From contig NC_030852.1 in NCBI RefSeq assembly GCF_000208745.1, positions 34,610,167-34,674,166 on the forward strand: a stretch of DNA of 64,000 nt, read 5' to 3'. The notes below the pieces were generated by a model that was not told the origin of the DNA, searched no databases, and saw only the letters and a program-made list of their open reading frames with translations. The stretch is from Theobroma cacao. Its lineage: Eukaryota; Streptophyta; Magnoliopsida; Malvales; Malvaceae. The position numbers were made by a program, and so were the translations under genes. Every line of letters begins with the position of its first letter. Position 1 is the stretch's first letter. Shown here in pieces: positions 1 to 18,436 of the stretch.

Positions 1-843
1 CAATCAACTAAATTTATCATTTTCCCTATAAAATAAAATAAAAAAAAGAAAGAAAATGTGTAGATATTAGCAAACATGTTTACATATTTGACAATTCTGC
101 ACTATGTTATTTTATATCCCTTGCAACTATAATCTTATCTGCATTAACTGTACTTTTCGAATTTAAAAAACAAGACAGAAGTGAAAAATCATAAATGTCT
201 AGATCCTTATTTTTTACTTAATATGAAAGAATGAGAGAAGTAGGATCTCCAACATTATACAAGTTGAAGGTACATTTCATCTTTTTTCTTGTAAAATTAC
301 TAGTAACCTGTAGCATATCTGTGTATAGCCCGTTGTTTCTTCATAGATGGACTGTGCACACAACCATATCAGTTTGCTGGTCATTCAATACCATTTGCTC
401 CATGTATCAGTACAGTTTCAGTTTGTAAGCTAAGATACTCGACAGGTTGGTTAATAGATCCATCGACTCACAGGCAGAGAATCCAACTACAGAAACTAAC
501 TTCATCACTTCCAATGATCTAAAATCACCTAGTTCTATGCCAAGAGCCATACGGTAATGAGTAAGATAGCCTATATAACTTATTCTCATCAGTCCTTTGC
601 CAGAAAGTTCACTTAGGACAAACAGCACTACTCAAATTCTGTCATAAATACTATCTCAGACTAAACTTTAGTTAATTAAATTGATAGTCCAGCCTATGTG
701 GAGACTGGTTGCTAATAGATTCAGTGATCAACCAATGACTGATAGTGGACATACAGATTAAAACTAAAAGTACAATCTTGCACACATAAACAAATAATAA
801 TCTTAGGTCCAACACATTAAACTGAATTCAAGGAAAATATTAC
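1..843. other. probable intron of the leftmost gene
   Basis: Follows the exon 2 donor of the minus-strand gene. It is AT-rich with short open frames only, and I see no exon, repeat or RNA gene in it. Confidence 0.35.
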
Positions 844-1659
844 CTCCTGAAGAGTTGATTTCCAATCTCTTTTGCGAGCACTAGACTTCTCAAAATCATG
901 TTGTACCACTTCTTCAGGCAGAAACTGTTCAACGTATTCAGATTTTGGGTTTTCTGGGGAGAACCCCTCATGCCTAAAGCATGAAATTTTCCACTTCTGC
1001 AAATTAGAAAAAAAAAAAAAACAGAAATGACTGTAAACCAATAGTATACGTAGCATAAATTTCATGAACATAATCACAACAAAGGAGATATTCAAATTGA
1101 ACTCTAAAACTCAACCCATTAATAGAGCTACTAACTTTCTAGATTTATCATGGCCTAAGTAGATTAAATCAAGTTGCCGGTACACAATTTTCTCTTTCTT
1201 TTCCTCCATTTTCTCAGCAACCAGTCAAAACCAAACTAACTATAATTCAGCCTCAGGGTAAAAAACCAAATAATAAACAAAATTTTCATTAAGGTAAATA
1301 TCAAATTAATCAAGACAGGCTTAAATGGATTTTTTTTCTCCCAATTTTTGACTTCCACTTAACATTTCCTCCATTTTTTTAGCAACAAAACATAACCCAT
1401 TGCAAAGTTCAACTTCAGATTCTCAAAAACCAAAATTTAACATAAAAAAGAAATTTAAAAACAGGAAAAAAGGTGGAAACAAAAAAAATGCTTTTGCATT
1501 TATACTTACGTTCTTTGTGAGCTTAGGATTGGATTCAAAGATCCGGGAGCTCCGGGTCAAAGAAAAGGTGCCGGGTCGGTTCGCAAACCGAAATTTGGGG
1601 AGAGAAGATGCAAGAGTTGGGCGCTGAGCGAGAGAGTGCGAGCAATAGAAGCTCAACAT
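844..1659 (-). CDS. 5' part of an unrecognised, probably plastid-targeted protein
   Basis: Two exons in one frame: exon 1 at 1659..1510 (ATG to a GTAAGT donor) and exon 2 at 996..844 (TGCAG acceptor, GTAAT donor), together 101 codons. The first 50 residues are rich in Ser, Arg and Leu with almost no acidic residues, like a chloroplast or mitochondrial transit peptide. Exon 2 is charged and hydrophilic and includes the motifs CFRHEGFSPENPK and KRDWKSTLQE. The next exon was not found in bases 1-843, so intron 2 is long and the gene leaves the window on the left. From memory, exon 2 resembles the N-terminal part of plant CPBP/CAAX-type membrane proteases, but I could not verify this and give no symbol. 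Confidence 0.5.
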
Positions 1660-2892
1660 GAGGCCCTAACTTCAAGAGCGCCAATAACTTGCATTAAAAG
1701 GGAACAAATTTTACATGTAATTTAGGAATTGAAAATCAAAAACCCTAATTTGTGCATTTGGGTTTTGAGTTTATGGGGGGAAGCCACTTCCCAGTTTCTT
1801 CCTAGTTGATTTTTTTCGGCAGAGGATTTAAGGGGTGTTTGGACACGAGGAATTCATTTTTCTTTCAGTGATAGTTCCGGGAAATGGGAAAAAAAATAAT
1901 TTGTATTAATTTTTGTAGTGGTTGGTGTAATTAATTGGAAGAAATTATACGTGGTCCTTAAAATTTGAGAGTATATTATTTTAGTTCTTACAATTTAAAG
2001 TAATTTAGTAATTTTTTTACTTTTAATGTTATAATGAAGCTTTTTTATGAATTTATATCATTTATTAAATATTCTCATTTTATTAATAAATAAAAATTTT
2101 AAAAATAAATATTCATTTTTAAATTATTATTTTTATATATTTATGAATTGACAATTATGTGATTAAGTGATAATATATGCTAACTTTAGATCAAATATAA
2201 ATATTTATTTTATTATCATTTTCATCAATTTAAGTATATAAATCATCTTGTTAAAAAATAATTATTTAATTTTCTTCTTAAAATTTGAATGGCAAATCAA
2301 ATTGATTCTTATAATTCAAAAAGAAAAAAATAAATATTTTTTTAACATTTGAGTTTTTTTATAGTTTAACAGTACCTGTGGTTGTAATTTTTTTGTATTG
2401 GATTTAATATGTTTTAAATTTGAAGATTTTTTATGTTTTGTTCACATACACAATAACAATAGATTTTATAAAAAAAAAAATAATATTATAATTTAAATTA
2501 AATTTTACTAGAAGATGCTTTTGTAAATAATAATTTATTAATAAATAATAAAAAGAAAAAGAAAATTGGATAACAACGCTCCACCAGAAGGCAAATTGTT
2601 TGAAGAAGCCAATGACAAGATGGAGAAAAGAATTTCCATATTTGTGGATACAATCAAAACTTAAAATGTTATGTACAAGATCGAAGGATAGTTAGGAAAA
2701 TACAAAGGAGGAGGCTGCTCCAAGTATGAAGGACTTGCAAGCAATTGTAGCTCTTCTGGGCAACACCAAAGTAAGGATCAACTCCATAACCCATTGTTCA
2801 AAAATGTATCTCAGCTACCATTAATAACTTGAATCCACAACTACTCAACTTCAAACAATTGCCAAAAAGGGAAAAAGATGGAGCAAAAAGTT
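1660..2892. other. AT-rich intergenic region
   Basis: Between the start of the leftmost gene and the stop of the KUP gene. Bases 1900-2570 are very AT-rich with long A and T runs. Bases 2600-2892 probably hold the 3' UTR of the KUP gene. No gene is visible. Confidence 0.5.
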
Positions 2893-5800
2893 CTACAAAT
2901 AGTAGTTCATACCAACCTCAATCAAACAAGTATGAGGGATGTTCAAGACCACGGCCGGAGCCCTGCAGTTTTTACGTAAGAAAGAGTAGGCCACGTGGAT
3001 TACGAATCTCTTCAAGAATGGGGCATTCCGTTTTGCCTTTATATGAGAGTGACCTAATACATATGCAACCCCAGAATGCTTAGCTTCCACTAGCTCCAAG
3101 AGCTCTTCCTTGACATTTGGATCCTTATATTTCACATCTTGCAACTTAAATCGAACACGCCGCCTTAGGCTGAACCGGGGTGATACCAGCTCATATGTGG
3201 ACTGCAAGTACTGCAATGTGTGTGACTTGCTGCCATTCAATACGGCAGGGGATGTTGAACTGCTACCTTCTCCATTGCTCTCAGGTTCTGACATTTCCAA
3301 CCTTTTGCCGAACTTTTCAGATGTCCTAACAACAGCCAGTCGGCCATCCAAAGATCCATCAACAGTTCCACAACCTTCAGCTTCTAGTTGGATAAACTCT
3401 GCTATGCTCATGACAAGGTCATTCTCAAAATCATCTTCATTTTTTTGCACATCTTTGTAACCATTTCGAACAATGCAGCGGTACATTCGGAAAGATTTGG
3501 GACCGATACGGCCTATGAGATACCGTTCTTTCTGAGGGACATATGGTACAGGAACAGTCTTCTCACAAACAAAGACAACCACTTGATAGAATGCCGGTAG
3601 ATTGGTTAAAAAGTGGGTAAATGTGGCAGGAACTCCACTAACCAACTCGGTGAATATAAGGCCTATTCCTGGGACTCTAACAATTCCAAGACTAGGACCC
3701 AGCGTGAGGATCCATTTCATGGATACTTTGTTATGTAGATCATATAAATACTTCTTCCTAGCACCATAATGCCACACATACATAATAAGCATGAAGATAA
3801 CAGAGAGCATGAGAGGAACCCATCCACCTTTAGGGATTTTTACACAAGATGATGATAGGAAGACGATCTCAACTAACCCAAAGAAGAGGACAAATAGAAG
3901 GGCAAGCAGAAGACTCTGATGCCAGACAAAATTAATGACCATAGCTGTCAACCATGTTGTCACCAATGTTGCAGACATGCAGGCAAATCCTGAATTAAGA
4001 TAGTAACCATATTTTCAGATAGAAAAGATAAAGAGGAAAAACATTATGTATGATGTCAAAGCATTCTTCATCACCCACCAGTTGCTGAATCAAACCAGCA
4101 CTCTAGCCAACTAGATAAAACTTTATATGTCTAATACCATTGACTATAAACATAAACGATTTTTCAAGACCCTATGAAATATAATTTTCTCAACTATGAA
4201 CTCAATTTAACAAGTACTAGAGTTATACATGTACCCATCTTTGAGGTGTGATATACACTGATTAGAGTAGCTTCCCTACCTTCATCCTATCCAATTTGGT
4301 CATGCAACTTGGCTGGCACCCTATGTATTGACTCAAGTGATCTTTAGTTGCCAGAAAATCCAATATTCTCAATGAAACATACATGGTTAATTGTTATGTC
4401 CAGTAAACAACATAATCAGTACCAGAGGATACAAATATAATATCAGTTGAAGCAGAAGAACAAATATGTGGCTTTTTAATCCAAAATTCCAGAGTATCCT
4501 TTTGAATGAATATGACTTACCGTAAGCATTCCCCAAATGATTTATGTCCCTAAAACCAATCATGACAGCCAGGCTGAGAATCAGAAGGACCCAATTGATC
4601 TCTGGAATGTATATCTGACCACGGAACCATTTGGATTTATGTACAATTTTGACACGAGGGAAACATCCTATGGCATAGCATTGTTTGACAATAGAGAACG
4701 TCGCAGAGATTACCGACTGGCTAGCAACCATTGCAGCTAAAGTTGCGAGCACAAGAACTGGCCAAAACAAGGAATCTACAGACATGGCAAGAATATTCTG
4801 TAAACAATAATAACAATAATAAATTGCAAAGGTAATAAATCTTGAAGTGACTCTAGGAGAAGGCTATATATCATTCTTGTTTAACAGTGCTTCAGTACAA
4901 GAATTGGAATGGCTGACAGTCCTGAAATTCTAGTTGAGCTTTATGACAACAAGTCTTAAAGAATAAATATTTAGGGAGATATTGTAACCATAATATATAA
5001 ACCTCACCGTGCACCGACCAATCACCATGCAGAAGGTGCAACCGGAAAAATGTATTCACATCTAAATTAATATTTTGGTCTGTTAGACTGTGTTTAGAAC
5101 TTCCTAAACTATAACTGCCTAGAAATCCTTTAAACATATTTTAAATAGGAATGATAACCCTGATTTAGAAAGTGAAAACAATAAAACTAGAGGAATCCAG
5201 AAGCTTACCTGGAATGGAAGCATAAAAGCTTGTGGATACTGCAGCAAAATTCTTTGAAAGAAAAGCAGCCTGCCCCATGTATTGGAGCACTAGACATGGG
5301 TAAATTATGCCACAAAAGGATAACTGCATAGAGAAACAAGCCTTCAGAGTTTTTCTCAAACAACAGAAACAATTATATGAGAAACACTAAAATTAAACCA
5401 ACTAATTAACTAAACATAAAAAAAAACCACTCAGACCTATTAATCCTGCATCAATAATAGAATGCAAGAACTCCAAAAGGGCTGAGGTTGATAAAAGCAA
5501 TGTAAGACAGAAGCATGAACTTCAATCTTTAAAACAAGTACAAATAGCTCTACCAAAAATCATGGGAAAAAGTGAATCTCTTTCCTATTTGACAAACATA
5601 TACAAAATGAGAATGGGATTAACACCAAAATTTCCCTTTTGCCTCCCTTTTTATTTATATGCATGACATGGTTTACACTTTACACAGCCACAACTTAAGA
5701 CCATGAGGCCAAGTTTCCTAAGTGACAACCTTAATCATTCCAATTAGCAGGAAGCCTGCAACTTTGCCAATAAAAATTGATGCATATGGTATTTGAATAC

Positions 5801-7687
5801 CGGACCATTCAAGAACTGTTGCAAGTTTGTCCTCTTCCTCAAAAGGGACTGTGACATTGAATATCAAAGTGGGTTATGCAGTTATGTGACATTGGGACAA
5901 TAGAATTACTCAAGAAAATGGACCGCAGGCTTAAATTCCCTCTGCCTATCCTCCTCCCTTCGCGTTAGCAAGGATGAAATTACAACATATGCTCACTAAC
6001 CCGTCAGTTGGTTCAGCAAAGAACACTTACAGAATATTCTGGTTATGCTTATACAAAAAAGATTTCCTTCTTTCCACTATGGGAAGAACCAAAGTCTGAA
6101 TAAATTTTTCCCTCAAAAGCTCTTAAATCTTAATTATGCCAACTAAGAAGCATTAAATGCATTAAATCCTCACAGTTGGTACGCATACCCTTATCGATGC
6201 AGCTGTGTATTGGCCAAGGTCTGCAAACAAAGCTTCAGTTCCTGTAGTTGACAAGAAAGGCATGCATGAATCTAGAAAACATGGATACTGGTCAATTGAA
6301 CTTCTATTGAATCCCAAAATCTCAGATTTACCAGTGATACACAAAAGCACTCCTCCAAGCGAAATCCAACCATCACGTCCAGTGTCTCTAAAGAATTTGT
6401 AAATATAATACGGAGAAAGGGCCTCATAAATTCTTGGATTCCACTTAATGATATTGTAGAGACCAATCGCCGCAATGCACAATGACCACAAAATCAATAT
6501 AGGGGCAAACATGAAGGCCACCCTATAGGTGCCACGGTGCTGCAAAACAAACAGGCCAACCAACAGAATACAGGCTATGACAACCACCACACCTATGTAT
6601 AGACAAAATTGTTAGCAGCTTAAACAGCAATATATGAAGCTATGATGGAAAACATTCGAATATGGAAGGAGAAAAGAAGGCATAACCCATCACAGTTTCT
6701 TTCTATATAGCAACATATTTATTTATAATGCTAGAAGGAACTAAGGCTAGGTCCTGTCCTGTTTATGAGTCATAACTTTCCAATATAATCTTTGTTGTAA
6801 GAAATCAGCTTGATATCAAGACAATCATTTACTCAAACTTCATACGCACTAACCGATTCCATAAAGACATCAAGAGCATGCGAACGGGTTAAAGATCAAT
6901 TTTTTTCCCCAGACAGCTGTACTTACCATAATGAAGATTGTTTGATCGAACTTTCAGCCCTTCAATTGATGAACGAACTGAAAATTGCAAATAATAACCA
7001 TTTGTAAATAATTTTGGAAAAGTTGATGACTGGCACTAGGAAATGTGAAGAGATGAATGAAATCAACAGCATTAAACCACATACCGGACATTGCTGGTGT
7101 GAGGAAGCCCACACATATAACCAGGCAAGTACCAAACAAAACTAGAAGCAGCAAAGCAGTTTTCAACTTTTTATGCCTTTCAGCAAACTTTTTGGCTGAT
7201 GATGACTGCAGATTTCTGCTTGAGTAACGCAGAACGTGATATGTAGAAAGCTCTTCGTCTGCCGCTTGATGATTGGGAAGTAAAGAAAATTTTGCATGCC
7301 TACAAAGGAGAGAGTATAAAGCAAAAATTCCTCCTGAAAATGGCCCCAAAAGTTTATCACTGATCAACCATATACATTCTTAACATTGAAAAGTTGATCA
7401 AGAAGTCAAGCCTTACCTTCACCATTATCATCTGCATTTAACAAAATAATGACATGTTTGAACAAGGACAGAAGTGTGAAAGTCCAAAATATCAAGGAGA
7501 ACGCCCCAAATATAACATCTTCAGTTTGGTAATTACTCAACTTCCCGGAGAATGTACTTTTATAGACATAAAGGGGTGAAATGCTCAGGTCACCAAAGAG
7601 TACACCAAAACTCTGATAAGCTAAGAGTAGCACTTCTTTCCATTGATATCTTCTGTCAACCTGCTTTGAAGACAAAACAGATTGCAT
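2893..7687 (-). CDS. KUP4: KUP/HAK/KT potassium transporter, KUP4/TRH1-like
   Basis: Plasma-membrane type K+ transporter of the KUP/HAK/KT family. Coding exons (minus): 7687..7417, 7333..7085, 6977..6927, 6592..6332, 6241..6189, 5323..5209, 4775..4521, 3989..2893. They sum to 2352 nt, 783 aa, with consistent phase. The N-terminus carries [20 protein letters not shown]. Further family blocks are [76 protein letters not shown] and GGWVPL. A long hydrophilic C-terminus ends in a conserved Ile-Pro-His segment. Exon 7 uses the acceptor before ATTCC (4775); a nearer-looking AG at about 4798 would break the frame. An in-frame ATG 14 codons upstream (7729) is an alternative start. Odd point: the usual GDG of the 'GDGVLTPA' block reads CVG here. 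The KUP4 name rests on adjacency to CPK3, as in Arabidopsis At4g23640-At4g23650; another KUP member is possible. Confidence 0.9.
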
Positions 7688-9760
7688 GAATTTCAAGTAT
7701 TTAAACACAGTCAACCCATGTGACAACATATTGATTAGAAGATGGTTTGTTCATTGATTGCTACAAGATCAACTTCCATTTGATGATCAATCAAAAACAT
7801 TCATAAAATCCCACATTGATTTCATTGACTTTCAAATTTCTACAGTAAATCAAGTTGATCGCTTTGTTTTTTTAAAGATGAATCAAGTTGATCGCTTAAA
7901 TTTAAAGGCAACAGCTTTCACGTTGTTTAAAGTGAACCCGAAGCTAAATGTTAAAACTTCTATGTAAATCACAACAAACTCTTAAATGGGTTCTTCATAA
8001 AAAGCCTAAATTGGGTTTTCTCCAAACATTTTCTTGAGAAACAAGCAGGAAGCAGGGGGCTTTTAGTTTCAGACACTTACCATAATTTGCAAGCTGTTGC
8101 TGTATGGAATCTCCTGCTCTGTATGTTTTTGTTAAAAACCCCTAAAAGGGAAAAAAGAAAAAGAAGGAGGTGGTGGGGGGAGCAAGAGTTTTCTAATTAC
8201 ATGTGGGATTGTACTGAATTGTTGAATCTGCAAAACGTTGTTTACAGTTGTACCAGACTGATCCAAATCTCGCGGGTGTGTTTTTTTATTTTGTTTCAGT
8301 TTTGTTTAGTAAGAGTTGGGACTCGGAATGTATCCATAGTTATCTCCTTATTTGTATTATGATGGTTGTTTATATCTCCTTTGGATTTTCCTAAACTAGA
8401 CCCCGCTATTTTAGCAGGAAAAATCGACAGAAAAAAACCAAAAAAGTAAAATAAAAAATAGATTTTGAAAGATCATACAGTCACCTTTTTTATTTTTTAA
8501 TAAGCAAATAAAATAATTGGGTCATTCTATATCTAATATATTTAACAGGTGAAGCTTTAAGCAAAAGGATAGTCTGTATTTATTATTAAAATGTCAAAAC
8601 TTTCTTAGCTGTGGGGTTGTGCATCCATCTCCAATAATTCATAAACGATGTGTAGAGAGTGATAAACGGCTAGAGATGATAATGAGAAACATGTTTTATA
8701 TATATATATATATAACAAGGACATATACTGTCTTGAAAACGATTTTAAATGACACCCGACCACTCAAAAACTTCCAGGTTCTCCAGCTTTGACCTTGGGA
8801 TCTCTGTATTTTTCTTGCTTTCTACGGATAGTTTATGAATCAGAATGTTCAAAACTATGTAATTGTGTTGGTCAAAACCAGCAGCCATGATTGTTTATCG
8901 ATGGGCTTGTTTTTCATTCCATGTTTGTCCTGCTGAATATACAAGACATTTGGTTCAAATATCCTGAAATGGAAGGGACAACAAAAAGTCTTTGCCGCCC
9001 CCCCACGGGCCCTTTCCACTTTTGTGTTCCTTGACAGAGTGAACTAATGAGGGGGAATTTGTTTGAATAGCAAGAAAGGAGAAAGTAGAAAAAGTTGTCA
9101 ACTTTAATCGAAAAGAAATGAAGGCTGGACACGACTCCACCTGAATAGAAACTGACTCAAATCCCAAATGAAAAAGCCACGTTTGTATAAAAACTCACTA
9201 ACATTAGAATGTCAGATTCTGAAGCAACATATTAAATCAACTGCTTGAACCTTAGCAGCTGCTAGAGTTCATTCAGTTACAAGCTGCAGCACCCCCACAA
9301 GCAGAGGATTTGCGCCATTTACCAAAAGTGTCAGTATCTACCGGCTAAATGATCAACGGACCGTGCTCATTTACACGATGCATCTGCCACCTTCAAGCAA
9401 TAGCACAATGTACAAGCAAAGTAAAAAGTAAAAATCATACTCCTCCCTCTTGTAATCTGCAACTCGTCTGAGGAAGGTTTAGGTTAATATTAATTTTGCA
9501 CTCCAGTATTCAACCAAAGAAATCTTCCAAAACTCAACATAATTACACTCTCCCGCGGTGTGATGGCAATCTAGTTCATTTCTGTTGCAAAGGGCAGGCG
9601 TAGACAAGCCACTAATGATTTCAGAAAGCAAGGACTATCTCGCGATCCCAGGTGGTGAAACTGAGATCAGCACGTCATTGTGGTCTTAACAAAACCATAT
9701 GAATTAACAAACCAGTCAAAACATGAAATTGAGCCAGTAGACATGCGAGCTGCATTCAGC
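7688..9760. other. intergenic region, KUP upstream and CPK3 downstream
   Basis: Holds the promoter and probable 5' UTR of the KUP gene (about 7.7-8.2 kb) and, near 9.2-9.76 kb, the likely 3' UTR of CPK3. A (TA)n tract lies at about 8697-8714. No other coding region or RNA gene is seen. Confidence 0.5.
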
Positions 9761-14185
<4,425 letters not shown>

Positions 14186-14786
14186 TATTTAAGAAAAATG
14201 AAAAATAAAGAGCCCAGTTACCTTATTAAGGTCAAAAGCGAGTCAAGGGAGTTAACAGAGTGAAAGAGGAGCGTTAGAAGGAAGGTGGTTTGTTTGTCCG
14301 AATCTAAAAGCAAGGGGGAAGAAAGTTTGAGGTTTCATGGAAATGACGAAAATGGGATCAGACGGGGGGAGACTATTATACATGTGTGTGCATGATTTCC
14401 TTCACCATTCAGCAATATTAATGGGTAAAGAAAGAGGAATTTAGCCATTATCATGAACAGTTGCTGTCATGTGGTGGAAGTTTCCTCACCTGATAAAACC
14501 TCTCTTTCCCCACCTTTGTAGTTCCAATGTGATCTTTCTGCTTTTTTACCGTAACTTCCAATCAGGGGGTCTAAACCTTTGACTTTTGGGAGCACAATCC
14601 AACCAAAGTAAAAATGTCGTGTCTGATCATGGGTAAGCTTATTTTTGTCCCTGTTCTGGGTGAGAACTGCAAGAAATGAAACGGGATAAATAAATGCTCA
14701 CGCGATTCCCTAAAAAGGACCCTATGGTGGGTCAAGGTTACAAGTCCAGGTCTATCTACCTCCATGCTCAGGTAAAAAAAGAGAAA
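14186..14786. other. CPK3 upstream region
   Basis: Divides the CPK3 start from the tRNA gene. Probable CPK3 promoter and 5' UTR; no additional gene seen. Confidence 0.5.
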
Positions 14787-14858
14787 TGCGTTTGCCGGGA
14801 GTCGAACCCGGGTCTATTGCTTGGAAGGCAATTATCCTAACCGTTGGACTACAAACGC
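14787..14858 (-). tRNA. trnG-UCC: tRNA-Gly (anticodon UCC)
   Basis: On the minus strand the 72 nt start GCGTTTG and pair with CAAACGC at the 3' end, followed by A as discriminator base. The D arm has the A-box TAGTCCAACGG, the anticodon loop reads CTTCCAA (anticodon TCC), and the T arm has the B-box GGGTTCGACTCCC. No intron and no encoded CCA, as expected for a nuclear gene. On the plus strand a run of Ts does not directly follow, but the transcript runs leftwards into TTTCTCTTTTTTT (minus strand), a Pol III terminator. Confidence 0.95.
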
Positions 14859-17800
14859 ATGCTGATGAGAAAGGAAGAGCACATTTCTAACGAATGCCCA
14901 GAAAATTTTAGTACGTGTCCTCGGTCTTCAAGTGCTCCATTTCACTTACAAAAACAACCCATTCTTGCAACTTGATTACGACAAGCACTAGGGTCGGTAG
15001 AAAGAGGAACTTTTCTCATTGACCAAACAGCTCAAATCGGTTCAAACTGGGAACTTAACCACCCCCTTAGGGAAATTGAAGTGTCACGGAGAATGAAAGG
15101 CGCTAACAAGTTGAAACGGAAAAAGCGAAACCGGACACATGACGTACTCAGTGTCATGCTACTGTCGTTGACGACTTGACGTTAAAATCTGGACTACTTT
15201 TCCCATTCACTGCATGGACATATAATAAAACCATTATGAAACAATTAATCAAGTCTCACGTAAATGCTGTGTGCCCATGTCTGATATTACATACAAATGG
15301 GGTCGATCAGCTTTTAGCTGATAGTTGATTGATGAGGGAGATCCGGGTCTGAATCTTTTAGCAGAGTTTGGTCCAGTTGCTTCTGCCTAAGTCCCTGCAG
15401 ATTTGGGAGCATATAGAATAGTAGATTTGGGAACATATAGAATAGTTGGGATCCAGCTTTCAAGGCCTTATTAGGCATCCAATCCTCCAATATGTTGGGT
15501 ATGACATATGAACTGTAATATCTTCTGCAAGAGATTGTATTTCTGAACCTCCCCCTCTCCCCCTTCGCCTCTGAGTATAATGAAGAAAAAAAATCTGAGT
15601 TTCCTATCAAGTCAGTGTTATATATCTTGCTTATGTGACTAAAAGATTTGACTGAAAAGGCCTAATCCAAATCCATACATGCAAGAACATCACCAAAATT
15701 CTACCAAATTCTTTTCCTGGTGCATTAGTTGTTCATCATTGAAAGATCATGTCAAGGTAATGACGAACTAAATCCCACAGAATCTAACAAATTTCAATGA
15801 GTTTTTCAAAAGCAAGAGCCGAATAATGATTGTTTGGAAATGCTGGCATACTGGCATCCAGATGTGGATGGGAAAGAGGTCTCATTTTCGTGCTCGGAAC
15901 GAATGAGGTATGGGGAATCAGACAGTCTTCACTCAAACTTTGTTTCGTCCTTTGAAAAGTGGAAATGAATAGCTAGGTTAATTAGATGCATTGAGAAAAT
16001 TATAAGAACAAATGCCAGTGGCAAGCAGCATGATCTCTGTTGACAATTCTGGAAGAAAAATCTCATATCTGTGACCTGTCTGTCTCGGGATAGATAATAT
16101 AAACGAAAAAAATAACCATGATTAGATTGAATAACTAGCATCTTAGAATAATCAAAAGAAGCATTTTAACCTCTTGGCTTGATTGGGAAGTTCTGAACAG
16201 AAGAAGAATGGCAAGTAATTAAAAGGAAAATCCTATTGGTTTGGGTTTGAATTGTCAAAACATACACAATACCAGCCACCTGTAAGATATGTGACGATTT
16301 AATTAACATCGTTCGGGGCAGTGGGCTCATATTAAGAGTTTCTTGAGCTGGAAAATTCAGGTTTAGTGGCCCTTCAGCAAAAATTACAACACTATTAACT
16401 GCTGCAAACCAGATCATGATCCAGACATAATCAAGTGGCTGTATCATTCGATTTGATTATCTGTTTTGCATATTGCTGTTGCGAGTTGCATAAATTGACT
16501 TTGATGACACATGCTAAAGCTGAGCAAAATCTTTATAGCATATAATGATTGGCAGGTTCCCATTACATGGAAGGCAGCTCCCCTGGACCCTGGTGGCAGA
16601 ATCAGAATTTTAATTCTTCACCAAAAGTATAGTATCCTACCATATCTTGGTTCACCTCTCTCTTTGGTCATAAATTTCCAATGCAGGGAAGGGGTTGCCT
16701 GGAGGAATACGCACCTGACCAGAATGTCTGCAATTTGGATGCATCTAGGGTAAGAAACAAAGAAAGATTTAATGGCTGCAATTTACGTCTATGGGTATTT
16801 AGCTTATTAGGACTTGATTTAGCAAAGTGGCTTAGATTCTACTGTCTTAAGTGCAGGGTTTAAAGTTTCTGGGTTCACTTCCAAGAGTCTTGGTCAAAAG
16901 CGTCACCCATGCTATCTTTAACTTACTGGTTTCCTCATGTGATGTGAAAGTATCACTGGATTTGTCATTACTTTATTCCTGGAATATATTCCTCATCTAA
17001 ATTTCACATGCATTTTCAGTAGAGTTAATACCTTCCTCAATTTGTATAAAAAGAAAAATGAAGAAAAAAAAAACCTTCCTCAATTACTCAATTTGTTTCT
17101 GGAGAATAATGTTTTCAGTTATTCAATTCGTAGTATTACGTTTATGCAGGTATCTACAGCGTATTCCACTGTGCCTACCTGGTTCATTCGTGCTCAACAA
17201 CGTGTGCATTGTCAATGTAATATGATAATCAATCAATCAACCTCGATTGGAAGAAATTTCCAGCATCTATTCCTCTCCAAAGAATTTAACTGCAATACAA
17301 GCAACCCAATGAGAAGATAGAACGGAAAGGAAAACGACTGTGAAAGAATATAATACATAGCATAAGCTCCTAAAATAAAAATTAAGGAATACATGAGATA
17401 TAAAAGCATATATATTACATAACCAGATACCTCATAATTCATACTTATTGAAAAAGGAAGAACAGATGGTGATATGCTTAAATCATTAAGAACAGGATAG
17501 GCACTTCAAGAATGTTGAAGATGATGAGGGATTGGAGAAATTCTCCAATGTGATTATTTTCACAACTTGTGCACATCTCAGCAGTCTTACACAAGGTATA
17601 ATCCCCTCATGGAGGAAGTGAGGCCTCTGATCAAGATGAGTACTCTTAGCTTTTTGTTTAAAAATACCCCACCCTCACCAAACGCCCAAAAGGAAAAGTC
17701 GTCTTGTTTTGGAATAATTTGAGAGAATCCTGAATTTGAAATTCTATATTGACAACATTTGGACAATCAGATGACCATGATATTCTCAATGGTGGGTTAT

Positions 17801-18436
17801 GATACATGAATGTAAATCAAGCAGCCATGAAATGCAAGGTCTGCAGTACTTGATCTTGATAATCTTGGGGCTGATCCAGAAAGAATAATATTGGTGCATC
17901 AGATGAAATGAAACCCTTGCAGGGTTTTTTTTTTTTTTTTTTTTCTTTTTTGGTTTATAGGCCTCAAAAAGAAAAGATATTTCATAGGAGTAAACGTGGC
18001 TATTGAAAACTGCATTGGCAATGCAGTTTTAGATTCTAATTCGCTATCCATGCACCATTATTGAGGTTAAGCATCTTTATCCTGTGTTTTAGCTCCATCT
18101 ACGCTTCTATTATTGCCGTATAATTCTTTTTTCTACGTTTCATATCCCGACTAGACATACTTTCTTTCCCCAGTTGCACCTACAACTCTGCTTGCACGAT
18201 CCCTTTATATTACCTTCCATCCATATACACATCCCACATCCAAACTCAACTACTGTTACTCAACTCATCTCCTCCTCTGGCTCTGGCCTTATTGTTTTGC
18301 CAATACCATCTGCCTTGTAATTCCTTTTCTCCGAAAATCTAATAAGAAAAATCAAATTAACAAGCTCGACAATACGGGGAACTTGAACCAAAGTGGGCTG
18401 ACAGGGTTGGAAGAACTTATATTATTTCATTGGAGA
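14859..18436. other. intergenic region without recognised genes
   Basis: Between the tRNA and the ALMT gene. It holds a T-tract at about 17923-17953 and a 24-nt imperfect direct repeat at about 15396-15443 (GATTTGGGA..CATATAGAATAGT twice). Short open frames (for example 16166-16447 minus) have no features of a real protein. The last few hundred bases are the likely ALMT promoter and 5' UTR. Confidence 0.5.

Noticed and set aside
4775..4798. Alternative acceptor for KUP exon 7 (TTTACAG at about 4798)
   Set aside because: It leaves a phase mismatch with exon 6; the acceptor at 4776-4777 restores the family sequence and frame.
6242..6331. Read-through of KUP intron 4
   Set aside because: The intron stays open in frame, but the inserted residues are absent from the family and both splice sites are canonical.
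16166..16447. 93-codon minus-strand frame with a hydrophobic start
   Set aside because: No family match, no neighbouring exons; could be chance.
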